Assembly: GCA_949739085.1 (NCBI GenBank)
Contig: CATIYU010000157.1
Span: 1-18,803 of the forward strand
DNA: 18,803 nt
Origin: an uncultured Eubacteriales bacterium
GTDB lineage: Bacteria > Bacillota_A > Clostridia > Oscillospirales > Oscillospiraceae
Direction: 5' to 3'
The notes under the pieces were generated by a model. The model ran no database searches. It was not told where the DNA came from and saw only the letters and a program-made list of their open reading frames with translations. Made by a program: the position numbers and the translations under genes. Shown piece by piece: positions 1 through 8,813 of the stretch. Within the stretch, counting starts at the first letter, position 1. Every line of letters starts with the position of its first letter.

Positions 1-157
1 GGGCCTTCCCTGGTCCGCCCACGGCGTGGTGTGCAGCTTCTACCTCAACATGGCCAAGTCCGACCACAAGCAGGGCGGCATCACCTTCGAGGCCGCCAGA
101 GCCCAGGGGTTTGGACAGATGGAGAGCGCGGACAGCGATTCTCTGCCGAGTATTTAG
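1..157 (+). CDS. C-terminal fragment of an unrecognised protein
   Basis: An open frame enters from the left edge (first full codon at base 2) and ends at TAG 155-157, giving the last 51 residues of a protein. The visible part starts GLPWSAHGVVCSFYLNMAKS and ends in an acidic, serine-rich tail (MESADSDSLPSI). I do not recognise the family. The first half is moderately hydrophobic and could be the end of a membrane or globular domain, but 51 residues are too few to decide. Support for it being coding comes from codon composition like the neighbouring genes and from a perfect hairpin just after the stop codon. It is convergent with the carbonic-anhydrase-like gene on the other strand. Confidence 0.5.
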   Translation, partial: GLPWSAHGVVCSFYLNMAKSDHKQGGITFEAARAQGFGQMESADSDSLPSI

Positions 158-164
158 CGAATTA

Positions 165-200
165 CCCCCATCCCGTCTGAAACGGGATGGGGGCTTGTCC
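165..200 (+). terminator. Hairpin terminator between convergent genes
   Basis: A perfect 12-bp inverted repeat has arms 165-176 (CCCCCATCCCGT) and 182-193 and a 5-nt loop. It starts 7 bases after the stop of the left-edge gene and lies 34 bases from the end of the convergent minus-strand gene. The following T tract is poor (CTTGTCCGCTTT), so termination is inferred mainly from the stem and its position. It could serve both strands. Confidence 0.65.
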
Positions 201-226
201 GCTTTACGCAGCCGTCTGGGACGGCT

Positions 227-727
227 TTACGGCATATCCCGGCTCAGCTCCACATAGTGGGCGGCGTTTTGCAGCGTCCCTGCGGCCTCCTCCTCTGTTA
301 CAGAGCGGACCACTTGGCCGGGCACGCCCAGAATCATGCTGTGGGGCGGAAAGACCTTCCCCGGCGGCGCCAGGGCCCCCGCCCCTACGATGGAACCGGC
401 CCCGATGACGCTGCCGTCCAGGAGAACCGCCCCCATGCCAATAAGGCATCCATCCTCCACGGTACAGCTGTGGAGGATGGCCCCATGGCCCACCACCACA
501 TTTCTGCCCACCACCGTGGGCCCGCTCCCGCAGTGGAGAACGCAGTTATCCTGAATATTGCTGCCCGCCCCAACCCGGATGGGGCCCGCGTCCCCCCGGA
601 GGACCGCGCCGTACCAGACAGAGACGTTCTCATCCAGGGCCACGTCCCCGATGATGGACGCGTTTTCTGCCAGTCGGGTGGTGGGGGTGATAGAGGGCGC
701 TTTGCCGTTGTATTCGCGGATAATCAT
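227..727 (-). CDS. Gamma-carbonic-anhydrase-like hexapeptide-repeat protein
   Basis: A 166-residue protein of the left-handed beta-helix gamma-CA/YrdA/PaaY family, of normal length for that family. Visible signatures are RGD at 44-46, NIQDN at 57-61, and three histidines at H65, H81 and H86 spaced as the zinc/iron ligands of gamma carbonic anhydrases. Repeated [I/V]G-x4 hexapeptide turns run from about residue 24 to 136. Members form cytoplasmic trimers; some hydrate CO2, but many homologues have no proven activity, so only the fold and metal site are firmly supported. The start ATG follows AAAGGAG with about 10 bases spacing. A strong promoter sits in the 86-bp gap behind the radical SAM gene, so it can be transcribed independently. 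Confidence 0.88.
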   Translation of the reverse strand: MIIREYNGKAPSITPTTRLAENASIIGDVALDENVSVWYGAVLRGDAGPIRVGAGSNIQDNCVLHCGSGPTVVGRNVVVGHGAILHSCTVEDGCLIGMGAVLLDGSVIGAGSIVGAGALAPPGKVFPPHSMILGVPGQVVRSVTEEEAAGTLQNAAHYVELSRDMP

Positions 728-762
728 GGGGAAATCACTCCTTTTTGTAGATTTATATAGAT

Positions 763-791
763 ACTATACCCTAAGGAGGAGGATTTGTAAA
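763..791 (-). promoter_or_regulatory. Sigma-70-type promoter of the gamma-CA-like gene
   Basis: On the minus strand TTTACA (bases 786-791) and TATAGT (763-768) are separated by exactly 17 bases. The predicted start is near base 756, giving a leader of roughly 30 nt before the ATG at 727. The site lies entirely in the gap between the radical SAM stop codon and the gamma-CA start. Confidence 0.7.
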
Positions 792-813
792 GCGCATCCC
801 CGTTGCTAGTATA

Positions 814-2160
814 TTATCTTTGGCTGGCCTCCCACAGGCGATCGGCCTCGGGCCGCCAGCGCTCCGCATAGCTTTTGCACTTGTCGCAGAGGTGGTCCAC
901 GCTCTCTGGGGACTGCAGGTCTGTGGAGCGGGCTCCAGTCTGGTGGACCATCTCCCGTAGCTTCTCCGGGTTCTCCAGCATGGGACAGGGCCGCAGGTGG
1001 TTTTCGTCAAAGGGCTGGCCGTCGTGGTAGGCCATGAAAATGGGCCCCTGTAAGCACTCCAGCAGGGTTTTCTCCCGGATGTTGGAGTCAGAGTAGTGGA
1101 TGAACACGCAGGGGTCCACATCGCCGTTGGCGTTGATATGGAGGTACCGCCGCCCACCGGCGATGCACCCGCCCACGTACTCGCCGTCGTTTTGGAAGTC
1201 CATGGCGAAGATGGGCTTGGTGGCCCGCAGCTCCCGGACACGGTGGTACATGCGCTCCCGCTGCTCCGGGCTGGGCAGCAGTTCCAGGGCCGCGTCGTTG
1301 CCCACAGGCATGTAGTGGAAGTACCAGATGAACCGGGCTCCCCACTCCACCAGCTGGTCGATGAAGCCGCCGGAGCTGATAGAATCCAGGTTCTGGCTGG
1401 TATAACAGGCGGAGATGCCGAAGGGCAGCTTCCGGTCCTTGAGCAGGGCCATGGCCTGGACTACCTTCTGGTACACGCCTTCGCCCCGGCGGCCGTCTGT
1501 GGCGGCCTCAAAGCCCTCCAGGCTGATGGCGGGTATAAAGTTTTTCACCCGCAGCATCTCATCCGCGAAGGCTTCGTCAATGAGGGTGGCGTTGGTGAAG
1601 GCCAGAAATTGGCAGTCAGGATGCCGCTGGCAGAGGGTGATTAGGTCCTTTTTCCGCACCAGGGGCTCGCCGCCGGTGTAGATGTACATATAGACCCCCA
1701 GCTCCTTGCCCTGCCGGATAATGGAGTCAATCTCCTCCAGGGTGAGATTCAGCTTGTTGCCGTACTCCGCCGCCCAGCAGCCAGTGCAGCGGAGGTTGCA
1801 GGCGCTGGTAGGGTCCAGGAGGATGGCCCAGGGGATGTTGCAGCCGTACCGGGCCCGCATCTCCTCCTGCCTCGGCCAGCCAAAGATGTTGGCGTTTAGG
1901 AAGAAGTTCTCAAAGACGGCCTTGAGCACATCCTGATCCACGTCCGTCAGGATGTTCAGCATGAGCTGATGCATATTGTTGTCCGGGTTCTCGATGACCT
2001 CCCGGAACGCCGCCCGCTGAACGGGGAACCCCTGCTCCCCTTCCCCCGCCAGAGTGTCCACCAGGTCCATAAGCTTACGCATGTTTTTCTCCGGATTTTT
2101 CTCCAGATACGAGAAGGCCGTTTTAAGGGCTGTCCTTTTTATTTTCTCTTGAATAGCCAT
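814..2160 (-). CDS. Radical SAM protein with C-terminal cysteine-rich (SPASM-like) region
   Basis: A 448-residue protein. Residues 1-105 are a helical N-terminal region I cannot name. The radical SAM core begins at about 110 and has the canonical CNLRCTGC cluster motif (C121, C125, C128), which binds the 4Fe-4S cluster that cleaves S-adenosylmethionine, and a GGEP motif at 163-166. The C-terminal part has several more cysteines (GGCIAGGRRYLHINANGD, DPCVF, PCPML, CDKC near 425-428), with the G-x-NG-D pattern typical of SPASM/Twitch auxiliary-cluster domains. Such enzymes modify peptides, mature enzymes or act on small molecules; nothing nearby reveals the substrate, and no precursor-peptide gene is seen. 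The start ATG follows AAAAAGGAG. It is transcribed divergently from the Nudix gene. Confidence 0.85.
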   Translation of the reverse strand: MAIQEKIKRTALKTAFSYLEKNPEKNMRKLMDLVDTLAGEGEQGFPVQRAAFREVIENPDNNMHQLMLNILTDVDQDVLKAVFENFFLNANIFGWPRQEEMRARYGCNIPWAILLDPTSACNLRCTGCWAAEYGNKLNLTLEEIDSIIRQGKELGVYMYIYTGGEPLVRKKDLITLCQRHPDCQFLAFTNATLIDEAFADEMLRVKNFIPAISLEGFEAATDGRRGEGVYQKVVQAMALLKDRKLPFGISACYTSQNLDSISSGGFIDQLVEWGARFIWYFHYMPVGNDAALELLPSPEQRERMYHRVRELRATKPIFAMDFQNDGEYVGGCIAGGRRYLHINANGDVDPCVFIHYSDSNIREKTLLECLQGPIFMAYHDGQPFDENHLRPCPMLENPEKLREMVHQTGARSTDLQSPESVDHLCDKCKSYAERWRPEADRLWEASQR

Positions 2161-2193
2161 GTTGTGCAGTCTCCTTTTTGTTTTGGTGACTGT

Positions 2194-2222
2194 ATCCTAC
2201 GGCGGTTTCCGGTTTTTCTCAA
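2194..2222 (-). promoter_or_regulatory. Putative promoter of the radical SAM gene
   Basis: On the minus strand TTGAGA (2217-2222) and TAGGAT (2194-2199) have a 17-base spacer. The leader would be about 27 nt and includes the AAAAAGGAG ribosome site. The -10 box has two mismatches to consensus. Confidence 0.5.
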
Positions 2223-2224
2223 TA

Positions 2225-2273
2225 GACAGAGCGCTCCCCGTGACGGAAAACCCATCACGGGAAGCGTTTTGTC
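2225..2273. repeat. Long imperfect inverted repeat between divergent promoters
   Basis: Arms 2225-2243 and 2255-2273 pair over 19 positions with one C/A mismatch and two G/T pairs, around an 11-nt loop. The inner core is CCCGTGA / TCACGGG. It lies exactly between the -35 boxes of the divergent radical SAM and Nudix promoters. It could be a bidirectional terminator that insulates the two units, or an operator; the sequence alone does not decide. Confidence 0.65.
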
Positions 2274-2284
2274 TAAAAATAGTG

Positions 2285-2313
2285 TTGAGAACCGCCAGCA
2301 ATGGTGGTATACT
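2285..2313 (+). promoter_or_regulatory. Promoter of the Nudix gene
   Basis: TTGAGA (2285-2290) and TATACT (2308-2313) are separated by 17 bases, close to the sigma-70/SigA consensus. Transcription would start near 2320. That puts the start codon at 2357 (or 2336) and rules out the longer frame that opens at 2159. Confidence 0.7.
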
Positions 2314-2356
2314 TTTCTCACAGCTATTTGGCGCAATGGAGCTTGTGGAGGGGGTT

Positions 2357-2797
2357 ATGGAGCTGGTAGAAGTGAAATTTTATGACCATGTGGATGACAG
2401 CCTATTGCGGTTTGCGGCCATCATTTCCCAAACAGGGGGAAAGTGGGTCTTTTGCAGGCACAGAGAACGAGATACCTATGAGATCCCCGGCGGGCACCGG
2501 GAACCTGGAGAGGATATTCTGGCAACGGCCAGGCGGGAATTGAGAGAAGAGACGGGTGCTGTTGATTTTACAATGAAACCCATTTGTGTATATTCCGTTA
2601 CAGGAAAAACAAAAGTAAATAAAAATAGTGACAGTGAATCATTTGGGATGCTGTTTATTGCCGATATATGTTCCTTTGAAGGATTACATAGCGAAATAGA
2701 AGAAATTTTAATTACGGATAGTTTAACAGACCGTTGGACATACCCCCTCATTCAGCCCAAATTGCTGGATGAGGCAAGAAAAAGAGGATACCTGTAA
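2357..2797 (+). CDS. Nudix hydrolase (MutT-like)
   Basis: A 146-residue single-domain Nudix protein. The Nudix box is complete: G46-x5-E52-x7-R60-E61-L-x-E64-E65-x-G67, which binds the divalent metal used to hydrolyse nucleoside-diphosphate-linked compounds. The exact substrate cannot be read from sequence. ATG 2357 is chosen because GGAGG lies 5 bases upstream and the promoter ends at 2313. An ATG at 2336 in the same frame would add seven residues, and the two starts sit in a short imperfect direct duplication (ATGGAGCTTG / ATGGAGCTGG). The second half of the gene is clearly richer in A and T than its neighbours (for example AAAACAAAAGTAAATAAAAA near 2606), which hints at separate ancestry. 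Confidence 0.87.
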   Translation: MELVEVKFYDHVDDSLLRFAAIISQTGGKWVFCRHRERDTYEIPGGHREPGEDILATARRELREETGAVDFTMKPICVYSVTGKTKVNKNSDSESFGMLFIADICSFEGLHSEIEEILITDSLTDRWTYPLIQPKLLDEARKRGYL

Positions 2798-2805
2798 TCG
2801 AAATG

Positions 2806-2850
2806 AAGGGGGGATTTCACCAAAAATGAAATCCCCCCTTGAAAAATCTT
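2806..2850. terminator. Bidirectional terminator between the Nudix and lipoprotein genes
   Basis: A perfect 14-bp stem (arms 2806-2819 and 2827-2840, AAGGGGGGATTTCA and its complement) has a 7-nt loop. It begins 8 bases after the Nudix stop and lies 40 bases beyond the end of the convergent lipoprotein gene. The + strand continues GAAAAATCTTCTCTT, a weak T tract. It is placed to end both converging units. Confidence 0.75.
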
Positions 2851-2880
2851 CTCTTGAGACGCGCTTTGACAAAAGCTCCG

Positions 2881-4101
2881 TCACTCCACCCAGGCGCACA
2901 ATACCACGCCGGACTGATATTCCGAGACGTGGAAGTTCCCGCCCAGGGACTGGACGTAGTCCGTCACCTGCTTCCGGGTCAGGTTTTCCACATACACATC
3001 CACCTGCTGCCCATTTTGCAGAGGTCCGCCCACCAGCGCCTCCAGCTCCTCCTGGCTGGAAACCTTCCGGCCCAGCTTCTCGTAGTACCAGTAGGAGCTG
3101 TCCGCGGCCTCCGGATACAGGGAGGCGTCCCAGGAGTGGGTGCGGCGCATCTGTTCGTCGGAGACAAAGAGGTACGCCTTGCTGCAAGTGCCGTCGCCGC
3201 CGGGGAAGGCGGTGGCGTCCCAGGTGCAGTCCACATGGTACCAGTTGCCGTCCAGCTCGATAAGAGCCCAGTTGTGGAGCTCTCCGCCGCCGGACCCGGC
3301 CACTTGGGTGCAGTTCATCCCCAGCATGGAGGTGAGCATGTCGAAGGCGTCGGCGTAGCCCTGGCAGATGGTCAGGCGGTCGATCATGGCCCCGTAGGCG
3401 GTGATACCCCAGTCAAAGGTGTAGCTGGTATTCAGCGCCGCCAACAGCTCGTTGCTGTACTTGACGTTGCCAGAGATGTAGTCGTGGATGGCCACGCACT
3501 TGTCGTAGTCCGTCATATCCTGGGTGATGTTCTCTTCCAGCCAGGCCACGGCGGCGTCGTAGAGGGTCAGCTCCTCCTCGCAGAGCATGGACTTGTCGTT
3601 GTTGAGGTAGGCCCAGGCCACGTTGTCGCCGGGGTAGTAGGTAACGCCGATGACGTAGTGCTTGCCGTAATCCCCAGGCTGCATCTTGGGATTGACCCAG
3701 GCCAGGTGGTAGGTGTCGCAGAAGTCTGCGGCGTTCAGCTCCAGGCGTACTTCCCGGCTGCACGTAAAGACGATGTTCCGGCAGCGGTTGGCTATGCAGT
3801 CCCGGAAATAGGCGTCCAGGCCCGCTGTGCTGGTGAAGGCGGGCTGCTTGCTGAAATCCACATCCCAGACAGTGAGGACCGGGGCGTAGGGGTCCACATC
3901 CTGCATATCCGCCGCCGTATAGATCTCCTCCACCGGGGCGCTGGCCTCCACGCTCTCCTCCGGCTCCTCCTCCAGGGGGGCTCCGGCGGCCTCATCCTCC
4001 GGCGTCTCCTGCTGCGTGGGATCATTGTCCTGCTGTCCGCTGCAAGCGGACAGCGCCAACAGCAGCGCCAGCAGCAGCGCAATCCATCTACTTCTCCTCA
4101 T
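2881..4101 (-). CDS. Transglutaminase-like domain lipoprotein
   Basis: A 406-residue lipoprotein. Residues 1-20 form a lipoprotein signal (MRRSRW, a leucine/alanine core, then lipobox LSAC with C20). An acidic low-complexity linker follows to about residue 60. The transglutaminase-like core carries the triad C246 (ICQGYA), H276 (ELHNW) and D291 (HVDCTWD). A tail of about 100 residues is unassigned. Bacterial members of this superfamily are mostly peptidases or amidases, so crosslinking should not be assumed. ATG 4101 is chosen because the signal peptide starts there, GGGAGG lies 8 bases upstream, and the longer frame adds 46 implausible residues. It overlaps the end of pmbA/tldE by 14 bases, so it is the last gene of the peptide operon and probably acts at the cell surface. 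Confidence 0.85.
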   Translation of the reverse strand: MRRSRWIALLLALLLALSACSGQQDNDPTQQETPEDEAAGAPLEEEPEESVEASAPVEEIYTAADMQDVDPYAPVLTVWDVDFSKQPAFTSTAGLDAYFRDCIANRCRNIVFTCSREVRLELNAADFCDTYHLAWVNPKMQPGDYGKHYVIGVTYYPGDNVAWAYLNNDKSMLCEEELTLYDAAVAWLEENITQDMTDYDKCVAIHDYISGNVKYSNELLAALNTSYTFDWGITAYGAMIDRLTICQGYADAFDMLTSMLGMNCTQVAGSGGGELHNWALIELDGNWYHVDCTWDATAFPGGDGTCSKAYLFVSDEQMRRTHSWDASLYPEAADSSYWYYEKLGRKVSSQEELEALVGGPLQNGQQVDVYVENLTRKQVTDYVQSLGGNFHVSEYQSGVVLCAWVE

Positions 4102-5431
4102 CTTCCGCGCCTCCCGAGATGGCCAGCCCAGCCACATACAGGGACGGAGCCCGCACACAGCCGTGGGGGGCCCGCATCCACTCGTTGTCGCGGCCGATGC
4201 CCCGCACCTGCCGCAGCATCTCAAAGAAGCTGCCGGCAATGGTGATCTGGCTCACCGCGCCCTGCCGGACGCCCTGGCGGATTTTGTAGCCGTGGGAGAT
4301 GAGGGAGAACTCCCCGGAGGCCGGGTGAGCCCCGGCGAAGACGCCGCTGACGCCGGTAATAAGGAGACCGTCCCCCATGTCCGCCAGCAGCTCCTCCAGG
4401 GAGCTCTCCCCGGGCTGGAGCAGCAGGTTGGTGTACCCCGCCGAGGGCTCCTCGGAGAGGCTGGGCCGGAAGCCGTTGCCGCCGGGGGCACAGCCCGCGC
4501 TGGCGGCGCTCTCCCTGTTGTGGAGATAGGTCCCCAGCACGCCACGCTCCAGGACCGTTTTGGCGCTGGTGGGGGTCCCCTCGTCGTCAAAACGGCGGGG
4601 GCGAAGGCCGCCGGGCAGCTGCGGGTCCTCCAGCAGGGTGATGTTCTCTCCCGCCACCTGTGTCCCCAGCTTGCCCTCCAGTACGCTCATGTGGTTGAAG
4701 ACGTTTTTGGCAAAGAAAGCGGGGGCGAAGGCGTCCAACAGCTCGCAGGCCACGTGGGCCGAGAGCACCACCGGACAGGTCCCGGTGGGGTAGGACCCGG
4801 CGTGGAGCCGGGCTAGGGCGTCCGCCGCCGTCTGAGCCGTCAGGGCCTCCAGATCTGGCAGCTGGCCCCAGGGCAGGGGCATGCCCTTCCCCGCCAGTTG
4901 GACCAGCTCCCCCTGGCGGGCGGTCAACGAGACATAGAAGCTTCCCTCGCCCAGCCGGTCGGTCATGGCGCGGCCCGTGCCGTCGGCCAGGGTCACGCCA
5001 GTATACTGTTCCTGGAAGAAACAGCCCTGGAGGGCCGTCCGGCTGTCAGCGGCGGCGGCCCGCTCCGCGGACAGCATCCCCTCCAGCACCTTGTCCAGGG
5101 GAAGGAACTCCTCTCCGCCCTCCTGTTCCGGCATGTCCGTCAGGGACCGGGGCGCAAAGGGGCGGCGGTAGGCCAAGGCGCTCTCCCGCAGGAGCTGGAG
5201 CGGTTCCTCCACCTGTTCCGGGGCAAAATTCTCTACATAGACCTCCCCGGCGAAGCCCTCCACCTCCCCCTCGATGAAGAGGCGGCAGACCTCGGAGAGC
5301 TCCAGCTTGTCCAGCTCCCCCTGGTAGACAGAGAGGGAGCGGCTTCGTCCGGAACCGGTGTAGAAATTGAGGCGGTCAATGCCCTGGGCCTTCGCGGCCT
5401 TGGTAAACGCCTCGATATAGGCTTTCAGCAT
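4088..5431 (-). CDS. pmbA: TldE/PmbA-family subunit of the TldD/E metalloprotease
   Basis: A 447-residue protein of the U62 (TldD/PmbA) family. RRFDDEGTPT at about 279-288 and the C-terminal Gly-rich stretch (GDGLLITGVSGVFAGAHPASGEFS) are family hallmarks. Where TldD has the zinc motif HExxxH, this protein has HVACEL (226-231), so the catalytic Glu and second His are missing, as expected for the non-catalytic partner. It pairs with TldD, encoded just upstream, to form the heterodimer that degrades unfolded peptides or trims modified ones in the cytoplasm. The stop of tldD and this start overlap as TGATG; AGGAGG lies 9 bases before the ATG. A GTG three bases earlier is the alternative start. 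Confidence 0.88.
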   Translation of the reverse strand: MLKAYIEAFTKAAKAQGIDRLNFYTGSGRSRSLSVYQGELDKLELSEVCRLFIEGEVEGFAGEVYVENFAPEQVEEPLQLLRESALAYRRPFAPRSLTDMPEQEGGEEFLPLDKVLEGMLSAERAAAADSRTALQGCFFQEQYTGVTLADGTGRAMTDRLGEGSFYVSLTARQGELVQLAGKGMPLPWGQLPDLEALTAQTAADALARLHAGSYPTGTCPVVLSAHVACELLDAFAPAFFAKNVFNHMSVLEGKLGTQVAGENITLLEDPQLPGGLRPRRFDDEGTPTSAKTVLERGVLGTYLHNRESAASAGCAPGGNGFRPSLSEEPSAGYTNLLLQPGESSLEELLADMGDGLLITGVSGVFAGAHPASGEFSLISHGYKIRQGVRQGAVSQITIAGSFFEMLRQVRGIGRDNEWMRAPHGCVRAPSLYVAGLAISGGAEDEEK

Positions 5432-6798
5432 CACTCCGTACCTCCTACCAGAATATTTTTCACCCGGATGGTGGGCTGTCCGGCGCAGATAAAGAGGGCG
5501 CCGCTGTTGTTATAGCAGTAGCCCTGTCCCAGGGAGAGGTTGTCGCCCACCATGTCCACCTGTTCCAGCACCTGTCCGCCAGTACCGATGAGGGTGGGAC
5601 CCTGGACCGGCTCGGTGAGCTTTCCGTTTTCAATGAGCCGGCAGCCGGTGGCGCTGAAATTGAACTCTCCGGTGACAGGATTGACGGACCCGCCGTTGAT
5701 GCCGCCCACGAAGAGGCCCCGTTCCGTGGCGGAGATGATGTCCTCCCGGCGGCTGTGCCCAGGGGCAATGAAGGTGTTGGTCATCCGGGCTTCCGGCGCG
5801 AAGCGGTAGCTCTGGCGGCGGCCGGAGCCGGTGGCGGACATGCCCATCCGGCGGCTCTCCAGCTTGTCGGTCAGGTAGCCTTTCAGGATGCCGTTTTCAA
5901 TCAGGACGTTGCGCTGGGTGGGATTGCCCTCGTCGTCGATATGCAGAGAGCCCCACTCTCCCTCCAGGGTACCGTCGTCGATGAGGGTTACCAGGGGGGA
6001 GGCCACCTGCTGGCCCAGGCGTCCGGAGAACTCGGAGTGTCCCTTGGACACGGAGCTGGCCTCCAGGCTGTGGCCGCAGGCCTCGTGGAACATGAGCCCG
6101 CCAAAGCCGTTATCCACCACCACGGTCATCATGCCGCTGGGGCACTTTTTCGCGTGGGCGGCGGTTTTGGCCTCCTGGGCCGCTTGGCGGGCGGCGGCCT
6201 CCAGGTCAAAGGTGTCGTAGAACTCCAGCCCCGCCATAGCGCCGGGGCCCACAAAGCCCCGCTGGAGGTTCTCGCCCCAGCGGGCGTAGGCGGTGATCTG
6301 CATCCGGGTCTTGCGCCGCCGGTCGGAGGCTAGCAGGCCCTCGCTGTTGGCGATGAGAACTTGCTGGTCCATGTCCAGGTACCGGACGGACATCTGGGTG
6401 ATTTCGCTGTCAAAGTCCATGCCTGCGGCGGCGGCCCGGCGGATGAGCTCCAGCTGAGCCTTCAGGGCGGCCGGGCGGGAGGCCGCTTCGCCGTAGGACT
6501 TCATGGCAGAGAGGGGCGCTCTGGCCCCGCCGCCGTGGCAGGCGGCGGCCAGCTCCCGGGTCAGGCGCAGCAGAGTCTCCTCCCGGCAGTCGTTGGTGTA
6601 GGCGTAGCGGCAGTGGAGCCCGGAGAAGAGCCGGACGCCTACGCCGCTCTCCTGACCCAGAGAGCTGCTCTGAACGCCGGAAACGCCGCCGGTAATGACG
6701 CTGTGGCGGGTCTCCTCGCAAAACACCTCGGCAAAGTCCGCCCCGCCGTCCATCGCGGCATTTAAAATGCGTTCTAACAGGGTGTTTGAAAGTATCAT
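5431..6798 (-). CDS. tldD: TldD zinc metalloprotease subunit
   Basis: A 455-residue protein with the TldD signature HEACGHSLEA (H238, E239, H243 form HExxxH), followed by DDGTLEGEWGSLHIDDEG and the GSGRRQSYRF region, all diagnostic of the catalytic subunit. C428, in the GYCYNNSG segment, is the likely third zinc ligand by analogy with the C-terminal cysteine ligand of E. coli TldD. In known systems TldD/TldE cleave small unfolded peptides inside the cell and mature some ribosomal peptides. The gene starts 29 bases after oppF, with TAGGAGAG ahead of the ATG, and overlaps pmbA. Placement directly after a peptide ABC transporter suggests it digests imported peptides; no RiPP precursor is visible here. 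Confidence 0.93.
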   Translation of the reverse strand: MILSNTLLERILNAAMDGGADFAEVFCEETRHSVITGGVSGVQSSSLGQESGVGVRLFSGLHCRYAYTNDCREETLLRLTRELAAACHGGGARAPLSAMKSYGEAASRPAALKAQLELIRRAAAAGMDFDSEITQMSVRYLDMDQQVLIANSEGLLASDRRRKTRMQITAYARWGENLQRGFVGPGAMAGLEFYDTFDLEAAARQAAQEAKTAAHAKKCPSGMMTVVVDNGFGGLMFHEACGHSLEASSVSKGHSEFSGRLGQQVASPLVTLIDDGTLEGEWGSLHIDDEGNPTQRNVLIENGILKGYLTDKLESRRMGMSATGSGRRQSYRFAPEARMTNTFIAPGHSRREDIISATERGLFVGGINGGSVNPVTGEFNFSATGCRLIENGKLTEPVQGPTLIGTGGQVLEQVDMVGDNLSLGQGYCYNNSGALFICAGQPTIRVKNILVGGTE

Positions 6799-6827
6799 GT
6801 ATCGTCTCTCCTAAACGCGTCGTGATT

Positions 6828-7786
6828 TTAGTTGTTGAGGCAGTGGTGACAGGCAACGAGGTGGCCGCTCTCCACCTCCTCCAGCCTGGGCAGTTCCTTG
6901 CGGCAGACCTCCGTGGCATAGCGGCAGCGGGCGGCAAAGCGGCAGCCCGGCGGCGGGTCGATGGGGCTGGGCACCTCGCCCTCCAGACGCTCCTTCTTCT
7001 TCCCCTGGCCGTCGAAGTCCGCCTCCGGAATGGCGGAAATAAGGGCCTGGGTGTAGGGGTGCTTGGGGGAGGAGAAGATGGCCTCGCTGGTGGCCAGCTC
7101 CACCATGCTGCCCAGATACATCACTCCCACCCGGTCAGAGATGTGCTTGACCATGCTCAGGTCGTGGGAAATAAAGAGGTAGGTGAGCCCCCGCTCCCTT
7201 TGCAGATGGATGAGGAGGTTCACAATCTGGGCCTGAATGGACACGTCCAGGGCGGAAATCGGCTCGTCGCAGACGATAAAGCTGGGGTTCACCGCCAGGG
7301 CCCGGGCGATGCCCACCCGCTGGCGCTGTCCGCCGGAGAGCTCGTGGGCGAACCGGTTGGCGAACTGGTCCGTAAGGCCCACCGACAGCAGCAGCTCATT
7401 AATCCGGTCGCTCTTCTCCTTGGGGGGGAGCTTGAGGTGGACGTCCATGCCCTCGGCGATAATCTCACCGATGGTCATGCGGGGGTCCAGGGAGGAGTAG
7501 GGGTCCTGAAACACAATCTGGGCCTGATGCTTGAACTCCAGGAGTTCCTTGCCCCGGAGGCGGCTGATCTCCTTGCCGTCAAAATAGATCTCCCCGCTGG
7601 TGGCGTCGTACAGGTGCAGCAGCGTGCGTCCGCAGGTGGTCTTGCCGCAGCCGGACTCCCCCACCAGGCCCAGGGTCTCCCCTCTCCGGATGGCGATGTC
7701 TACGTGGTCCACGGCCTTGAGGGTGCGCTTGCGGTCCACCTGGAAATATTTGCACAGGTTTTTAGCTTCCACTAAGTATTCGCCCA

Positions 7787-7787
<1 letters not shown>
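6828..7787 (-). CDS. oppF: Peptide ABC transporter ATP-binding protein OppF/DppF
   Basis: A 319-residue ATPase of the Opp/Dpp type. Walker [10 protein letters not shown] is at 43-51, the ABC signature LSGGQRQR at 150-157, Walker B FIVCDE at 170-175, and the oligopeptide C-terminal extension has [15 protein letters not shown] plus late cysteines. It energises import together with OppD on the inner face of the membrane. ATG 7787 overlaps the oppD stop as TGATG, with AGGAGG 8 bases upstream; the GTG at 7790 is possible but less well spaced. Only 29 bases separate it from tldD. OppF and DppF cannot be separated by sequence alone. Confidence 0.92.
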
Positions 7788-8803
<1,016 letters not shown>

Positions 8804-8813
8804 TCTTCCCGCC

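Noticed and set aside
2159..2356. N-terminal extension of the Nudix frame back to 2159
   Set aside because: It runs through the divergent promoter region and the inverted repeat, and a good promoter ends at 2313; ribosome sites support 2357 or 2336.
4102..4239. Longer start for the transglutaminase-like lipoprotein
   Set aside because: The added 46 residues are the out-of-frame shadow of pmbA and would bury the signal peptide.
5431..6798. tldD/pmbA as part of a RiPP (microcin-like) maturation locus
   Set aside because: No small precursor gene, cyclase or exporter is seen nearby; the radical SAM gene is in a separate unit across a convergent terminator.
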